From positions 1 to 50,342 of the forward strand of contig NZ_JAHCDD010000041.1 in the NCBI RefSeq assembly GCF_018413525.1: DNA of 50,342 nt, written 5' to 3'. Source of the stretch: Acidovorax sp. CCYZU-2555 (GTDB lineage: Bacteria; Pseudomonadota; Gammaproteobacteria; Burkholderiales; Burkholderiaceae_C). The position numbers were made by a program, and so were the translations under genes. The notes beneath the pieces were generated by a model that worked only from the letters and a program-made list of their open reading frames with translations, searched no databases and was not told the DNA's origin. Below, piece after piece: positions 8,428 through 16,733 of the stretch (position 1 is its first letter; the number at the start of each line of letters is the position of its first letter).

Positions 8428-9513
8428 TCAGTGCCTTTGCGGATTTTCCAGAAAGAAGCGCAGCATCTGCGCGCTCGCATCCACGCCCGCGGGGTCGGTA
8501 TAGCTTGCTTCCTGGTTGCCGCCCGACCACGCATGGCCTGCGCCGTGCAACTGCCAGTATTCGACGATGGCCCGGCCCGCGCTGTCGCGGTAGACGGTCT
8601 GGCTGTAGTTTTGTCCCTGGGCCGACTGTCCTTCGGTGGGCAAGGCCTCGGTGTCCTGAACTCCCCGGGCCTGGAGCGCCGCGTCGACGATGGCAATGCC
8701 GTTGCTGACATGCACGGTGCTGTCGGCATCGCCATGAAAGACGATGGTGGGCGGCATAGGGTCGGACACCGTCGACTCCGTATGCGCAGGGCAGCCGATT
8801 TTCATGATAGTGAGCGCTGACATGACATTCGTGGCGCAGCCCCGGGGCAGACCGGAATGCACGCCCACCGCCGCGAACAGTTCGGGATAGGTGCTGCCGA
8901 GAATGTCGGCCATCGCTCCGCCTGCCGACAGTCCGGCGACATAGATGCGCGCGCGGTCCACGGGCTGGCTGGCGGCAATCGACAGCGTGAGCGCCGCGAG
9001 CACGGCAGGCTCGCCGCGGTCGCGCTGCTGGTTTTGCGGTGTGAACCAGTTCCAGCATTTCTTCGGGTTGTCGCGTTCGGACTGTTCGGGATACAGCACC
9101 ATCACGCCTTGCGCTCGGGCCTGGACGTTCATCTGGGTGCCGGCCGCGAAATCCTGCGCATCCTGCGTACAGCCATGCAGCATCACGACCATGGGCCGCG
9201 GTTGCGCCTGGTGCAGCTGCGGCGGAAGGTATAGCTTGTAGGTCAGCGTGCGCCCGCGGTCGGTGAACGTGCCATCGAGCCATTGCTCGCCAGCAGCCGG
9301 TGCCGTCGCCAACTCGCGCTGGGGTGCCAGGGGCGGGGGGGTGATTTCTTCCGGCGCAAGCCAGCGCGCCGCATCGAGTGCTTGCAACTGCGCATCCATG
9401 GCGCTGGGGAGAATTCCGCAAACGTGCGCCATCGCGGGTTTCGCGGTGTATTGCAGGTTCTTGCGGGTCCATTTGCGGGCCTGGGCCTGCATTTTTCTAA
9501 GCAGATAGTTCAC
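8428..9513 (-). CDS. PHB-depolymerase-family esterase (LpqC-like alpha/beta hydrolase)
   Basis: Alpha/beta hydrolase of the esterase/PHB depolymerase family. Residues about 90-350 hold the fold: oxyanion-hole motif MLHGCTQ at about 111-117, nucleophile Ser at about 196 in GLSAGGA, the acid in the VFHGDADSTV segment (about 262-264), and the catalytic His at about 327 in GAGHAWSGG. There is no signal peptide. The N terminus is basic and amphipathic, which suggests an intracellular enzyme acting on PHB granules or on soluble esters. A GTG start at 9513 has an AAAGAA upstream; an ATG at 9492 (residue 8) is an alternative. It is monocistronic. The true substrate is unknown, since relatives include acetylxylan and feruloyl esterases. 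Confidence 0.87.
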   Translation of the reverse strand: MNYLLRKMQAQARKWTRKNLQYTAKPAMAHVCGILPSAMDAQLQALDAARWLAPEEITPPPLAPQRELATAPAAGEQWLDGTFTDRGRTLTYKLYLPPQLHQAQPRPMVVMLHGCTQDAQDFAAGTQMNVQARAQGVMVLYPEQSERDNPKKCWNWFTPQNQQRDRGEPAVLAALTLSIAASQPVDRARIYVAGLSAGGAMADILGSTYPELFAAVGVHSGLPRGCATNVMSALTIMKIGCPAHTESTVSDPMPPTIVFHGDADSTVHVSNGIAIVDAALQARGVQDTEALPTEGQSAQGQNYSQTVYRDSAGRAIVEYWQLHGAGHAWSGGNQEASYTDPAGVDASAQMLRFFLENPQRH

Positions 9514-9742
9514 GCATTCTTTCGTTAGCGGCCAGCGGTTGGGAAACTGCCAAGTGCTTGCACTTTTGACCTCCTTGCACTGTCCTCGCTTTATTTATGT
9601 TGCACTGCAGCATTTGTCCTCGACCACTGGTAGGTGCTGTCCTACAAGGGGCGATGGCGTGGGCGCATCCCTGCCATGCCGGGGCCCGCGCTCCCGCCCT
9701 GGGGTCGACCAGGGGCGCACCGAGGGTCCAAGAGAGGCTTAA

Positions 9743-10030
9743 CTCCACCCCTGCGAAAACGACCCGTGCGCTCGCGCCTGCGCAGGCCTGCTCAAGGAGT
9801 TCATTGCCGACAAGTCTTTTCCCTGGGTGGGCGCCAAGTCGGCGTTCAACAAGGCGCGCATGCAGCTGCAGGAATTCGGCGAACTCGGCGACGAATCCCT
9901 GACGCCGGCCTTGCATGCAGCGCTGGTGGACTATTCGCGCCAGTACCCCGATCCCGGCATGGTGCGCGTGCGCTTCATTGATCAGTTCGAACAGCTCAAG
10001 GCCAGCGGCAAGTACACCGTGCTGCAGTAG
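9743..10030 (+). pseudogene. Gene remnant or very short gene, possibly YqcI/YcgG-like
   Basis: From about 9784 to the stop at 10030 one frame reads as real protein (LLKEFIADKSFPWVGAKSAF onwards, ending FEQLKASGKYTVLQ). It has no ATG near its beginning, and a stop at 9742 blocks extension upstream. A GTG at 9827 would give 67 residues but cut off the conserved-looking FPWVGAK segment. That segment resembles the FPC-x-GA start of the YqcI/YcgG family, and the QFE-L-x-SGKY tail resembles its C-terminal end. The usual family length is over 200 residues, so this would be missing its 5' end and middle. The family match is from memory and weak. Nothing else was recognised between 9514 and 9742. Confidence 0.35.
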
Positions 10031-10298
10031 CGATACGCACGCGCGATATCGCGCTTCAAGATGGAATGCTGCAGCGCGCCTGAGGCGCGGTGGGGTTGAA
10101 TCGCAAGCAGGCCATTTCCTGAAGCACAGGCCGAACTTGCGCCTACACCCGGTCGGGCAGGCGCAGACCATCATGGAGCAAGACCGGGCCGTCGTCCGGT
10201 TTGCCCACCAGGTAATTGCCTATGTCTGCTTCTGTCAATTCACCGCGCACGCCGCACCACCTGGAATCGCTGTCGTTCACGCGCGCCTGCGCAGACGC

Positions 10299-12650
10299 AT
10301 GACGCCGCGCGGCCCGGAAGATCTGCGGGCGGCTCCATTTCAAGGCTTCTGGATGGGGGGGTTCGAAGGTGCGGACCATCGCAACGGCCATGCCCAGTCG
10401 CTCGATCCCAACGCCCGCAACGGCCACCGCGAGCGGCTGCACGAAGACTACGCGGCGCTCAAGGCCCAAGGCATTCACGTGGTGCGTGAAAGCATAGGTT
10501 GGCGGCTGTTCGAGGAGGGCGGCCAAGGTCTGCAGGCAGTGCAGGCCCAGGCCCGCATCGCGGCCCAGCACCAGCTTCAGGTGGTGTGGACGCTGATGCA
10601 TTACGGCTGGCCTTTGCGGCTCGATCCTTTCGAGCGGCCTGAAGCTTTCGTCGAGGCGTTCGCCGCGCATTGCGGGCAGATCGCGCAGGCATTGGCGAGC
10701 ATTGACGGGCCGGCGCCGCTTTACCAGCCGATCAACGAAATCTCCTTTCTGGCCTGGGCTGCCAGCAGCACCGGGCTGGTCCATCCCCATCTGCCTTCCA
10801 GTCCCGAGCGCGGCATGCAGCTCAAGCGCGTGCTGGTACGCGCCGCGCTGTGCGCCATCGATGCGATCTGGCGCGTGGCGCCCGCGGCGCGCATTGTGCA
10901 TACCGACCCACTGATCCATGTCGAGCCGCCGCTGGGCGCGGGTCCGCAGGCCTGTGCGGCCGCCGAAGAGGAAAGCCAGGGCCAGTTCGAAGCCTGGGAC
11001 ATGCTCAGCGGCCGCCTGGCGCCCGAGTTGGGCGGGGCGCCGCGCTACCTCGATGTGATCGGCATCAACTACTACCACAACAACCAGTGGGAGCATGGCA
11101 CGGGCACGCGCCTGCACTGGCATCTGCAGGACCGCCGCCGCCAGCCTTTTCACCAGCTCGCAACGACGCTGTGGCGGCGCTACGGCCGGCCGCTGTGCAT
11201 TAGCGAAACCGGTCATGTGGGCGAAGGCCGCGCCGCCTGGCTCGACGATATCGCGGCCGAAGTCATGACATGCGCGGCGCACGGCATTCCCATTGCCGGC
11301 CTGTGTCTCTATCCGTTGATAGACCGGCCCGACTGGCAGCAGACCCATGCGTGGCACCACAGCGGACTGTGGGACGTCCCCGGTGCCGACGCTGGCGATT
11401 TCACGCGCCACCTTTGCCAGCCATATGCCGTTCGCCTGCGGCACTGGCAGCACGTTCTCGAAGGCCGTTGCCTTCGCCCTACCCACCTCACCTTTGGTAC
11501 GCCCATGACCAGCATTCTTGTTTTTTCTCATCTGCGCTGGGACTTTGTCTATCAGCGCCCGCAGCAGCTGATGTCGCGCCTGGCCGCCGGCCATCCCATC
11601 GTGTTCGTCGAGGAGCCCATTCACGGCGCGGACCAGACACGGCTCGAGCGCTACAGCCCCTGCGCCGGCGTGGAAGTGCTGCGCATGCATCTGCCGGGCA
11701 ATGCTCCGGGCTTTGACGACCAGCATATGGACGGCATGCGCGCGCTGCTGGCAGAGCATCTGCTGGAGCGCGGTATCAATGACTATCTGCTGTGGTTCTA
11801 CACGCCGATGGCGCTTCCCCTGGCCCAGGGCCTGGCGCCGCGCGGCATGGTCTACGACTGCATGGATGAGCTCTCGGCGTTTGACTTCGCGCCGCCGGCA
11901 CTGCTGGCGCGCGAAGCGGCGCTGTTCTCCACCGTGGACCTGGTGTTCACCGGGGGACGCAGCCTCTACGAATCCAAGCGCAGCCGGCATGGGGACGTGC
12001 ACTGCTTTCCCAGCAGCGTCGACCATGCGCATTTCGGGCGCCGCGGCATTGCCGACCACCCCGACCAGGCCGGGCTTGCGACTCCGCGCCTGGGCTATTA
12101 CGGCGTGATCGACGAGCGCCTTGATCTGAATCTGGTCGCGGCGCTGGCCCACGCCCATCCGGAATGGCAGGTGGTGATGGTGGGCCCCGTGGTCAAGATC
12201 GATGCGGCAAAGCTGCCGCGGCGTCCCAATTTGCACTGGATGGGACAACGCCGCTATGACGAGCTGCCGGCCTATCTCGCGGGCTGGAATGTCTGCCTGA
12301 TGCCGTTTGCGCTCAATGCGTCGACGCGCTTCATCAGTCCGACCAAGACGCTCGAATATCTGGCCGCGGGCAAGCCCGTGGTCAGCACGCCGGTGCGTGA
12401 CGTCGCCCAGCAGTATGCGGCGGTCGTGCCGATTGCCGCGACAGCCGATGAATTCGTACGGGCCTGCGAACGCATTCTTGCCTGGACGCTCGAGGAGCAG
12501 GCGGACTTCCAGGAAGCTGCTGCCCAAGTGGTCGCTGCGACCTCCTGGGACATCACCGCCGCTGCCATGAACGCACTGCTCGCGCGCTTCGACATTGCTG
12601 CTGACACGCTGCCGTCCGCAGGCGCCACGGCCCTGCCATCGATGGCCTGA
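10299..12650 (+). CDS. Fusion of clan GH-A glycoside hydrolase (GH1-like) and GT4-type glycosyltransferase
   Basis: One uninterrupted frame of 783 residues joins two enzymes. Residues about 15-385 form a beta/alpha barrel with acid/base Glu in QPINEISF (about 147) and nucleophile Glu in CISETGH (about 303), the clan GH-A pattern. Residues about 403-770 form a GT-B glycosyltransferase beginning ILVFSHLRWDFVYQRPQQL, a TuaH-like start, with a conserved SPTKTLEYLAAGKPVVST donor-site segment. An in-frame ATG at 11505 stands exactly at the GT start, so a separate GT product is possible, but no strong ribosome site precedes it. The start at ATG 10299 is the first that matches the barrel; the frame is open further upstream without resemblance to protein. 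The next gene encodes UDP-galactopyranose mutase 37 bp downstream, suggesting galactofuranose-containing glycan synthesis. Substrates are unknown. Confidence 0.82.
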   Translation: MTPRGPEDLRAAPFQGFWMGGFEGADHRNGHAQSLDPNARNGHRERLHEDYAALKAQGIHVVRESIGWRLFEEGGQGLQAVQAQARIAAQHQLQVVWTLMHYGWPLRLDPFERPEAFVEAFAAHCGQIAQALASIDGPAPLYQPINEISFLAWAASSTGLVHPHLPSSPERGMQLKRVLVRAALCAIDAIWRVAPAARIVHTDPLIHVEPPLGAGPQACAAAEEESQGQFEAWDMLSGRLAPELGGAPRYLDVIGINYYHNNQWEHGTGTRLHWHLQDRRRQPFHQLATTLWRRYGRPLCISETGHVGEGRAAWLDDIAAEVMTCAAHGIPIAGLCLYPLIDRPDWQQTHAWHHSGLWDVPGADAGDFTRHLCQPYAVRLRHWQHVLEGRCLRPTHLTFGTPMTSILVFSHLRWDFVYQRPQQLMSRLAAGHPIVFVEEPIHGADQTRLERYSPCAGVEVLRMHLPGNAPGFDDQHMDGMRALLAEHLLERGINDYLLWFYTPMALPLAQGLAPRGMVYDCMDELSAFDFAPPALLAREAALFSTVDLVFTGGRSLYESKRSRHGDVHCFPSSVDHAHFGRRGIADHPDQAGLATPRLGYYGVIDERLDLNLVAALAHAHPEWQVVMVGPVVKIDAAKLPRRPNLHWMGQRRYDELPAYLAGWNVCLMPFALNASTRFISPTKTLEYLAAGKPVVSTPVRDVAQQYAAVVPIAATADEFVRACERILAWTLEEQADFQEAAAQVVAATSWDITAAAMNALLARFDIAADTLPSAGATALPSMA

Positions 12651-12687
12651 ATCGGCTTTTTACCCACCCCTTTTTCGAAAGATTCTC

Positions 12688-13839
12688 ATGGCCCATATTG
12701 CGATTGTCGGCGCCGGTTTTTCCGGTGCCGTACTCGCCCAGGAGCTGGGCAAGGCGGGTCACCGCATCGATGTCTTCGATACCCGCCCACATGTAGCGGG
12801 CAACTGCCACACGCTGCGCGACGAGAAGACCCAGGTGATGCTGCACACCTACGGGCCGCATATCTTCCACACGAGCAATCAGCGCGTATGGGACTATGTT
12901 CAGCAGTTCGGCACCTTCATGCCTTTCGTCAACCGCGTCAAGGCCGTCACCGGTGGACGGGTGTTTTCGCTGCCTCTCAATCTGCTGACCATCAACCAGT
13001 TTGTGCACCAGACGTTCTCGCCCGCGCAGGCCCGGGCGTTCTTCGCCGGGTTCGCTGAGCAGGGCGCGCACGAGCCGGCGAATTTCGAGGAGCAGGCGCT
13101 GGCATTGATGGGCCGTGACCTGTATGAAGCCTTTTTCGAGAGCTATACGATCAAGCAGTGGGGCGTATCGCCCACGGCGCTGCCGGCCAGCATTCTCAAG
13201 CGCCTGCCGATGCGCTTCAACTACGACGACAACTATTACACCAGCCTGTACCAGGGCATTCCCCGCGACGGCTATACGGCGATCATCGACAACCTTCTGG
13301 ACTTGCCGAACGTGACGCTGCACCTGGGCACGCGCTTCGAGCGCGCGCTGGCTGGGGGCTATGACCATGTGTTCTGCAGCGGGCCCATCGACGCCTGGTT
13401 CGGCTGCGACGAAGGGCGGCTGGGCTACCGCACGCTGGATTTTGTGCGCGAGGACCATGTGGGCGACTACCAGGGCAATGCAGTGATCAACTACTGCGAC
13501 ATGACCGCGCCCTGGACGCGCATCTCCGAGCACAAGCATTTCGCGCCCTGGGAGCAGCATGACCAGACCGTGATCTTCAAGGAGTACAGCCGGCTGTGTG
13601 AGGAGAACGATACGCCGTACTACCCGATACGCCTGGTGGCCGAGAAAGCGCTGCTGGCGCATTACGTCCAACGCGCCCATCAGGAGCGGCATGTGACTTT
13701 CGTCGGGCGTCTGGGCACCTACCGCTACATCGACATGCATGTGACGATTGCCGAAGCGCTGGAGGTCGCCGAGCAATACCAGCGCAGCCTGCAGGAAAAT
13801 CTGCCGTTTCCGAGTTTCGTCGTTGATCCCCTGGGCTGA
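12688..13839 (+). CDS. glf: UDP-galactopyranose mutase
   Basis: FAD enzyme that converts UDP-galactopyranose to UDP-galactofuranose, the donor for galactofuranosyl residues in surface glycans. The N-terminal FAD-binding motif is IVGAGFSGAVLAQEL, followed by the family signatures GNCHT, HTYGPHIFHT and, near the C terminus, GRLGTYRYIDMH. Length 383 residues is normal. The start at ATG 12688 follows GAAAG. It lies 37 bp after the GH-GT fusion gene in the same direction, so the two likely form an operon in which the transferase uses the product. A short GC-rich hairpin at 13843-13857 follows the stop. Confidence 0.95.
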   Translation: MAHIAIVGAGFSGAVLAQELGKAGHRIDVFDTRPHVAGNCHTLRDEKTQVMLHTYGPHIFHTSNQRVWDYVQQFGTFMPFVNRVKAVTGGRVFSLPLNLLTINQFVHQTFSPAQARAFFAGFAEQGAHEPANFEEQALALMGRDLYEAFFESYTIKQWGVSPTALPASILKRLPMRFNYDDNYYTSLYQGIPRDGYTAIIDNLLDLPNVTLHLGTRFERALAGGYDHVFCSGPIDAWFGCDEGRLGYRTLDFVREDHVGDYQGNAVINYCDMTAPWTRISEHKHFAPWEQHDQTVIFKEYSRLCEENDTPYYPIRLVAEKALLAHYVQRAHQERHVTFVGRLGTYRYIDMHVTIAEALEVAEQYQRSLQENLPFPSFVVDPLG

Positions 13840-13877
13840 AGCTGCGCCGCAGGCGCACAGGCGTGCATCTGGCCAGG

Positions 13878-13979
13878 TTGCCTGTTTTTTGAGCATGCCC
13901 TGGAAAGCCAGCACTGGCGCCACTTTTTCGAGTTATTCCGGTAGTTATGCACAAGCTTGGACGCCTGGTGTGGGGATAA
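13878..13979. repeat. 102-bp intergenic repeat, copy A (DnaA-box-like pair)
   Basis: Aligns without gaps to 16599-16700, with about 18 differences in 102 bases by eye. Conserved blocks are TTGCCTGTTTTTTGAGCA, CTGGAAAGCCAGCACTGGCG, GGTAGTTATGCACAAGCTTG and TGGGGATAA. The middle block contains the palindrome GCCAGCACTGGC. TTATGCACA (13945-13953) fits the DnaA box TTATNCACA, and TGGGGATAA (13971-13979) is the reverse complement of TTATCCCCA, one base from TTATCCACA, so the two face each other. It lies downstream of glf. The DnaA link is inference. Confidence 0.8.
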
Positions 13980-14005
13980 GACGAACTTGGGCCCAGATGC
14001 CGGTT

Positions 14006-14034
14006 TTTCATGAAACAAATATAGTTTCATGAAA
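14006..14034. promoter_or_regulatory. Double palindrome, candidate operator or terminator
   Basis: TTTCATGAAAC (14006-14016) and GTTTCATGAAA (14024-14034) are perfect inverted arms of 11 bp around AAATATA. Each arm itself contains the palindrome TTTCATGAAA, so two identical 10-bp sites sit 19 bp apart. It could be a hairpin ending the glf transcript or a paired site for a dimeric regulator of the downstream pentapeptide gene. It is markedly AT-rich against its surroundings. Nothing in the window identifies the binding protein. Confidence 0.5.
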
Positions 14035-14143
14035 GAAGGAAGCCCGCGCCGCGGCTTCACCGCACGCGCATGTGCGAAAAAAGCCCGGCTGGGGCCTGCC
14101 CGGGACCGTTAAGCTGGCAGATTTGGTCACTGCCTCTTCTCGT

Positions 14144-14851
14144 ATGACAAACACCGCCAGCTCCCCTGCGTCTGTCGCCACCCTGATCGAGGACCAGGCC
14201 GTTTCACGCGAACAGATGCAAGCGCTGATCCAGTCCGGCCTGCCCGTGGCGTTCGAGCGCTGTGACTTCGAAGGTGTGGACCTTTCGCGGCTGGTCCTGC
14301 GCGACTTCGAGTTCAGCGCCTGCTCGTTCATCGAAGCCTCGCTGTTCGCCGCCTCGCTGAGCCGCACGGTCTGGCAAGGCTGCCGCGCCCGCCAGGCCGA
14401 CTTCGAATCCGCCGACCTGAGCGACGCGCGTTTTCAGTCCTGCGACCTCAACAACACGCGCTGGCGCCGCGCCAAATTGGCCGCGGCTTTCTTCAAGGGC
14501 TGCAAGCTCACGGGCGCGAACTTCGAGGAAGTCGCGCACCTGGGCCTGAAGTTCGAAGACACGCTGCTGGTCAGCGCCAACATGCAGCGGCTGTCGTTTC
14601 GCAAGCTGCAATTGCAGGACCTCAATTTCTCGGACGCCAACCTGTCAGGCTGCGATTTTCGCGACGCCGTCTTCATCGGCGGCAGCCTGCGCGATGCCCA
14701 CCTCAAGCTGGCGCGCTTCGAAGGCGCCGATCTGCGCGAGGCCGACATCGGCGGCTTGAAGCTCGAGGACGCGCGGCTGTTCCGCGGCGCGACCATTTCT
14801 CACCGCCAGGCCGCGGACCTGCTGATGGAGCTGGGAATCACGGTGGATTGA
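14144..14851 (+). CDS. Pentapeptide-repeat protein
   Basis: Protein of 235 residues, of which about 45-215 are tandem pentapeptide repeats of the A(D/N)LXX type, for example CDFEGVDLSRLVLRDFEF, ADFESADLSDARF and ANLSGCDFRDAVF. Such repeats fold into a right-handed quadrilateral beta helix. No signal peptide or other domain is visible, so a cytoplasmic location is likely. ATG 14144 was chosen because upstream codons read as non-repeat and lie in the intergenic region. Some family members mimic DNA and bind gyrase (Qnr, MfpA), but nothing here supports that specifically. The role is unknown. Confidence 0.85.
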   Translation: MTNTASSPASVATLIEDQAVSREQMQALIQSGLPVAFERCDFEGVDLSRLVLRDFEFSACSFIEASLFAASLSRTVWQGCRARQADFESADLSDARFQSCDLNNTRWRRAKLAAAFFKGCKLTGANFEEVAHLGLKFEDTLLVSANMQRLSFRKLQLQDLNFSDANLSGCDFRDAVFIGGSLRDAHLKLARFEGADLREADIGGLKLEDARLFRGATISHRQAADLLMELGITVD

Positions 14852-14939
14852 GCGGGGCGCGAAGGCGGTTCCGTTAAAGTCCTAAGGTGCCTGCATGGCA
14901 GCGCGACCCATCCCATCCGCCCCCCTCCCGGAGACTCCG

Positions 14940-15566
14940 ATGATCACCGTCCACCACCTCAACAACTCGCGCTCGCAACGCATTCTCTGGCTGCTGGAAG
15001 AGCTGGGCCTGCCCTATGAGATCAAGCGCTATCAGCGCGATCCCAAGACCAGCCTGGCGCCGCCGGAGCTCAAGGCCATCAACCCGCTGGGCAAGTCGCC
15101 GGTGATCGAGGACGGCACGCTGGTGCTGACCGAGTCGGGCGCCATCGTCGACTACCTGATACGCCGCCATGGCGGCGGCCGGCTGCAGCCCGATCCCGCG
15201 ACCCCCGCCTACGATGAATACGTCAAGTGGCTGCACTTCGCCGAAGGCTCGGCGATGCTGCCGTTCATGCTCCATCTCTACGTGGGCCGCCTGGGCGAGG
15301 CCGGCGCGCCGCTGCAGCCGCGCATCCAGTCGGAGCTGGCCAATTTCCTGGGCTATATCGATGGCGCGCTGCGCGACACGCCGTATCTGAGGGGCGAGGA
15401 GCTCAGCGGGGCCGACATCCAGCTGAGCTTCATCGGCGAGCTGGCCAAGGTGCAGCGCATGGCCGGGCCTTACCCGCATCTGCAGGCCTGGATGGCCAGG
15501 CTGCAGGCGCGGCCCGCCTACCAGAAGGCGATAGAGCGCGGCGGTGAATACGCGTACGCCAAGTGA
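14940..15566 (+). CDS. Glutathione S-transferase family protein (copy 1)
   Basis: Cytosolic GST of 208 residues. The thioredoxin-fold N-terminal domain has the likely catalytic Ser in NNSRSQRILWLLEELGL, the cis-Pro loop GKSPVI and the glutathione-binding LTESGAIVDYL. The all-helical C-terminal domain carries the SGADIQLSFI folding motif. The start at ATG 14940 follows GGAG; an upstream in-frame ATG at 14895 is rejected because family members begin at the first beta strand. A close paralog lies at 25294. The following dehydrogenase gene starts 43 bp downstream. Physiological substrate unknown. Confidence 0.9.
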   Translation: MITVHHLNNSRSQRILWLLEELGLPYEIKRYQRDPKTSLAPPELKAINPLGKSPVIEDGTLVLTESGAIVDYLIRRHGGGRLQPDPATPAYDEYVKWLHFAEGSAMLPFMLHLYVGRLGEAGAPLQPRIQSELANFLGYIDGALRDTPYLRGEELSGADIQLSFIGELAKVQRMAGPYPHLQAWMARLQARPAYQKAIERGGEYAYAK

Positions 15567-15609
15567 CAGCAAAACAGCCCATTCCCTCAACGCAGCCCCC
15601 CTCGCATCC

Positions 15610-16572
15610 ATGAAGATCGTATTTCTCGACCGCGCCACGCTGTCCCCCGAAACCACGCTGCGCGCGCCGTCGTTCGCGCACGAACTCGTGAGCCATCAGA
15701 ACACCGCGGCGCATGAAGTCGCGCAGCGCATTGCCGATGCCGACATCGTCATCAGCAACAAGGTCAAGATCACCGCCGATGTACTGCAGTCCGCCGCACG
15801 GCTGAAGCTGGTCGCGGTCGCGGCCACGGGCACCGACAGCGTGGACCTCAAGGCCTGCGCCGCGCGCGGCATCACCGTCAGCAACGTCCGCAACTACGCC
15901 CAGCACACCGTTCCCGAGCACACCTTCGCGCTGATGTTCGCGCTGCGCCGCAGCATCTGCGCCTACCGCGACTCGGTCAAGGCCGGGCGTTGGCAGGAGT
16001 CGGGGCAGTTCTGCTACTTCGACTACCCGGTGCGCGATCTTGCGGGCTCTACCCTGGGCATCATCGGCGACGGCGCGCTGGGATCGGCCGTGGCAACGAT
16101 TGCGCGCGCGCTGGGCATGAAGGTGCTGATGGCAGCGCACAAGGGCCGCGCGGGCATGGGCAAGCTCTACACGCCGTTCGAGGAGGTGCTGGCGCGCTCC
16201 GACATCATCACGCTGCACTGCCCGCTCAACGCCCAGTCACGCAACATGATTGGCGCCGCGGAGTTCGCGCAGATGGCGCGCCAGCCGCTGATCATCAACA
16301 CCGCGCGCGGCGGCCTGGTCGACGAGGCGGCGCTGGCCGCGGCCTTGCGCAGCGGCCAGATCGCGGGCGCGGGCTTCGATGTGGTCTCGGCCGAGCCGCC
16401 AGCGGCCGACCATCCGTTCATGGCGCTGCTGGATCTGCCGAACTTCATCCTGACGCCGCATGTGGCCTGGGCTTCGCAAGAGGCCATCCAGGGCCTGGCC
16501 GATCAGCTGATTGACAACGTCGAGGCCTTTGTGCGCGGCGCGCCGGTCAACGTGGTGCGGCCTGCGGCCTGA
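15610..16572 (+). CDS. D-2-hydroxyacid dehydrogenase (glycerate/hydroxypyruvate reductase-like)
   Basis: NAD(P)-dependent oxidoreductase of the D-isomer-specific 2-hydroxyacid dehydrogenase family, 320 residues. The nucleotide-binding motif is GIIGDGALGSAVA, then catalytic Arg in INTARGGLVDE, Glu in the DVVSAEPP segment and His in LTPHVAWAS, the canonical R-E-H triad. Sequence style matches HprA-type glycerate dehydrogenases. The start at ATG 15610 gives the standard first strand MKIVFLD; an upstream frame overlapping the GST gene is rejected. It may be co-transcribed with the GST gene. Repeat copy B follows the stop. Exact substrate (hydroxypyruvate, glyoxylate or other) not resolved. Confidence 0.9.
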   Translation: MKIVFLDRATLSPETTLRAPSFAHELVSHQNTAAHEVAQRIADADIVISNKVKITADVLQSAARLKLVAVAATGTDSVDLKACAARGITVSNVRNYAQHTVPEHTFALMFALRRSICAYRDSVKAGRWQESGQFCYFDYPVRDLAGSTLGIIGDGALGSAVATIARALGMKVLMAAHKGRAGMGKLYTPFEEVLARSDIITLHCPLNAQSRNMIGAAEFAQMARQPLIINTARGGLVDEAALAAALRSGQIAGAGFDVVSAEPPAADHPFMALLDLPNFILTPHVAWASQEAIQGLADQLIDNVEAFVRGAPVNVVRPAA

Positions 16573-16598
16573 GCCGGTGCCGCGTTTTTCGCGCGCCC

Positions 16599-16700
16599 TT
16601 GCCTGTTTTTTGAGCAACCCCTGGAAAGCCAGCACTGGCGCGGCTTTGCGGGGTTGTTGCGGTAGTTATGCACAAGCTTGAGCCCATGCCTTGGGGATAA
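16599..16700. repeat. 102-bp intergenic repeat, copy B (DnaA-box-like pair)
   Basis: Second copy of the element at 13878-13979, same orientation and same length. TTATGCACA is at 16666-16674 and TGGGGATAA at 16692-16700, preserving the spacing seen in copy A although the bases between them differ. It lies between the dehydrogenase stop and the 3' end of the convergent PLP-enzyme gene. Confidence 0.8.
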
Positions 16701-16733
16701 CACGCCCAGCCTTTCTCCGCCTGCGCAGGATCG

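Noticed and set aside
10143-10280. Short minus-strand frame ending GLRLPDRV that reads somewhat like protein
   Set aside because: It is the tail of a long open frame antisense to the GH-GT gene, has no good start or ribosome site and no recognised family.
10222-10302. A 26-residue frame overlapping the GH-GT start by ATGA
   Set aside because: No ribosome site or conserved sequence; one chance frame among several in this region.
13577-14011. Minus-strand frame over repeat copy A sharing the peptide KLVHNYRNN with a frame over copy B
   Set aside because: The similarity comes from the DNA repeat itself; the frames lack other protein features and differ outside the repeat.
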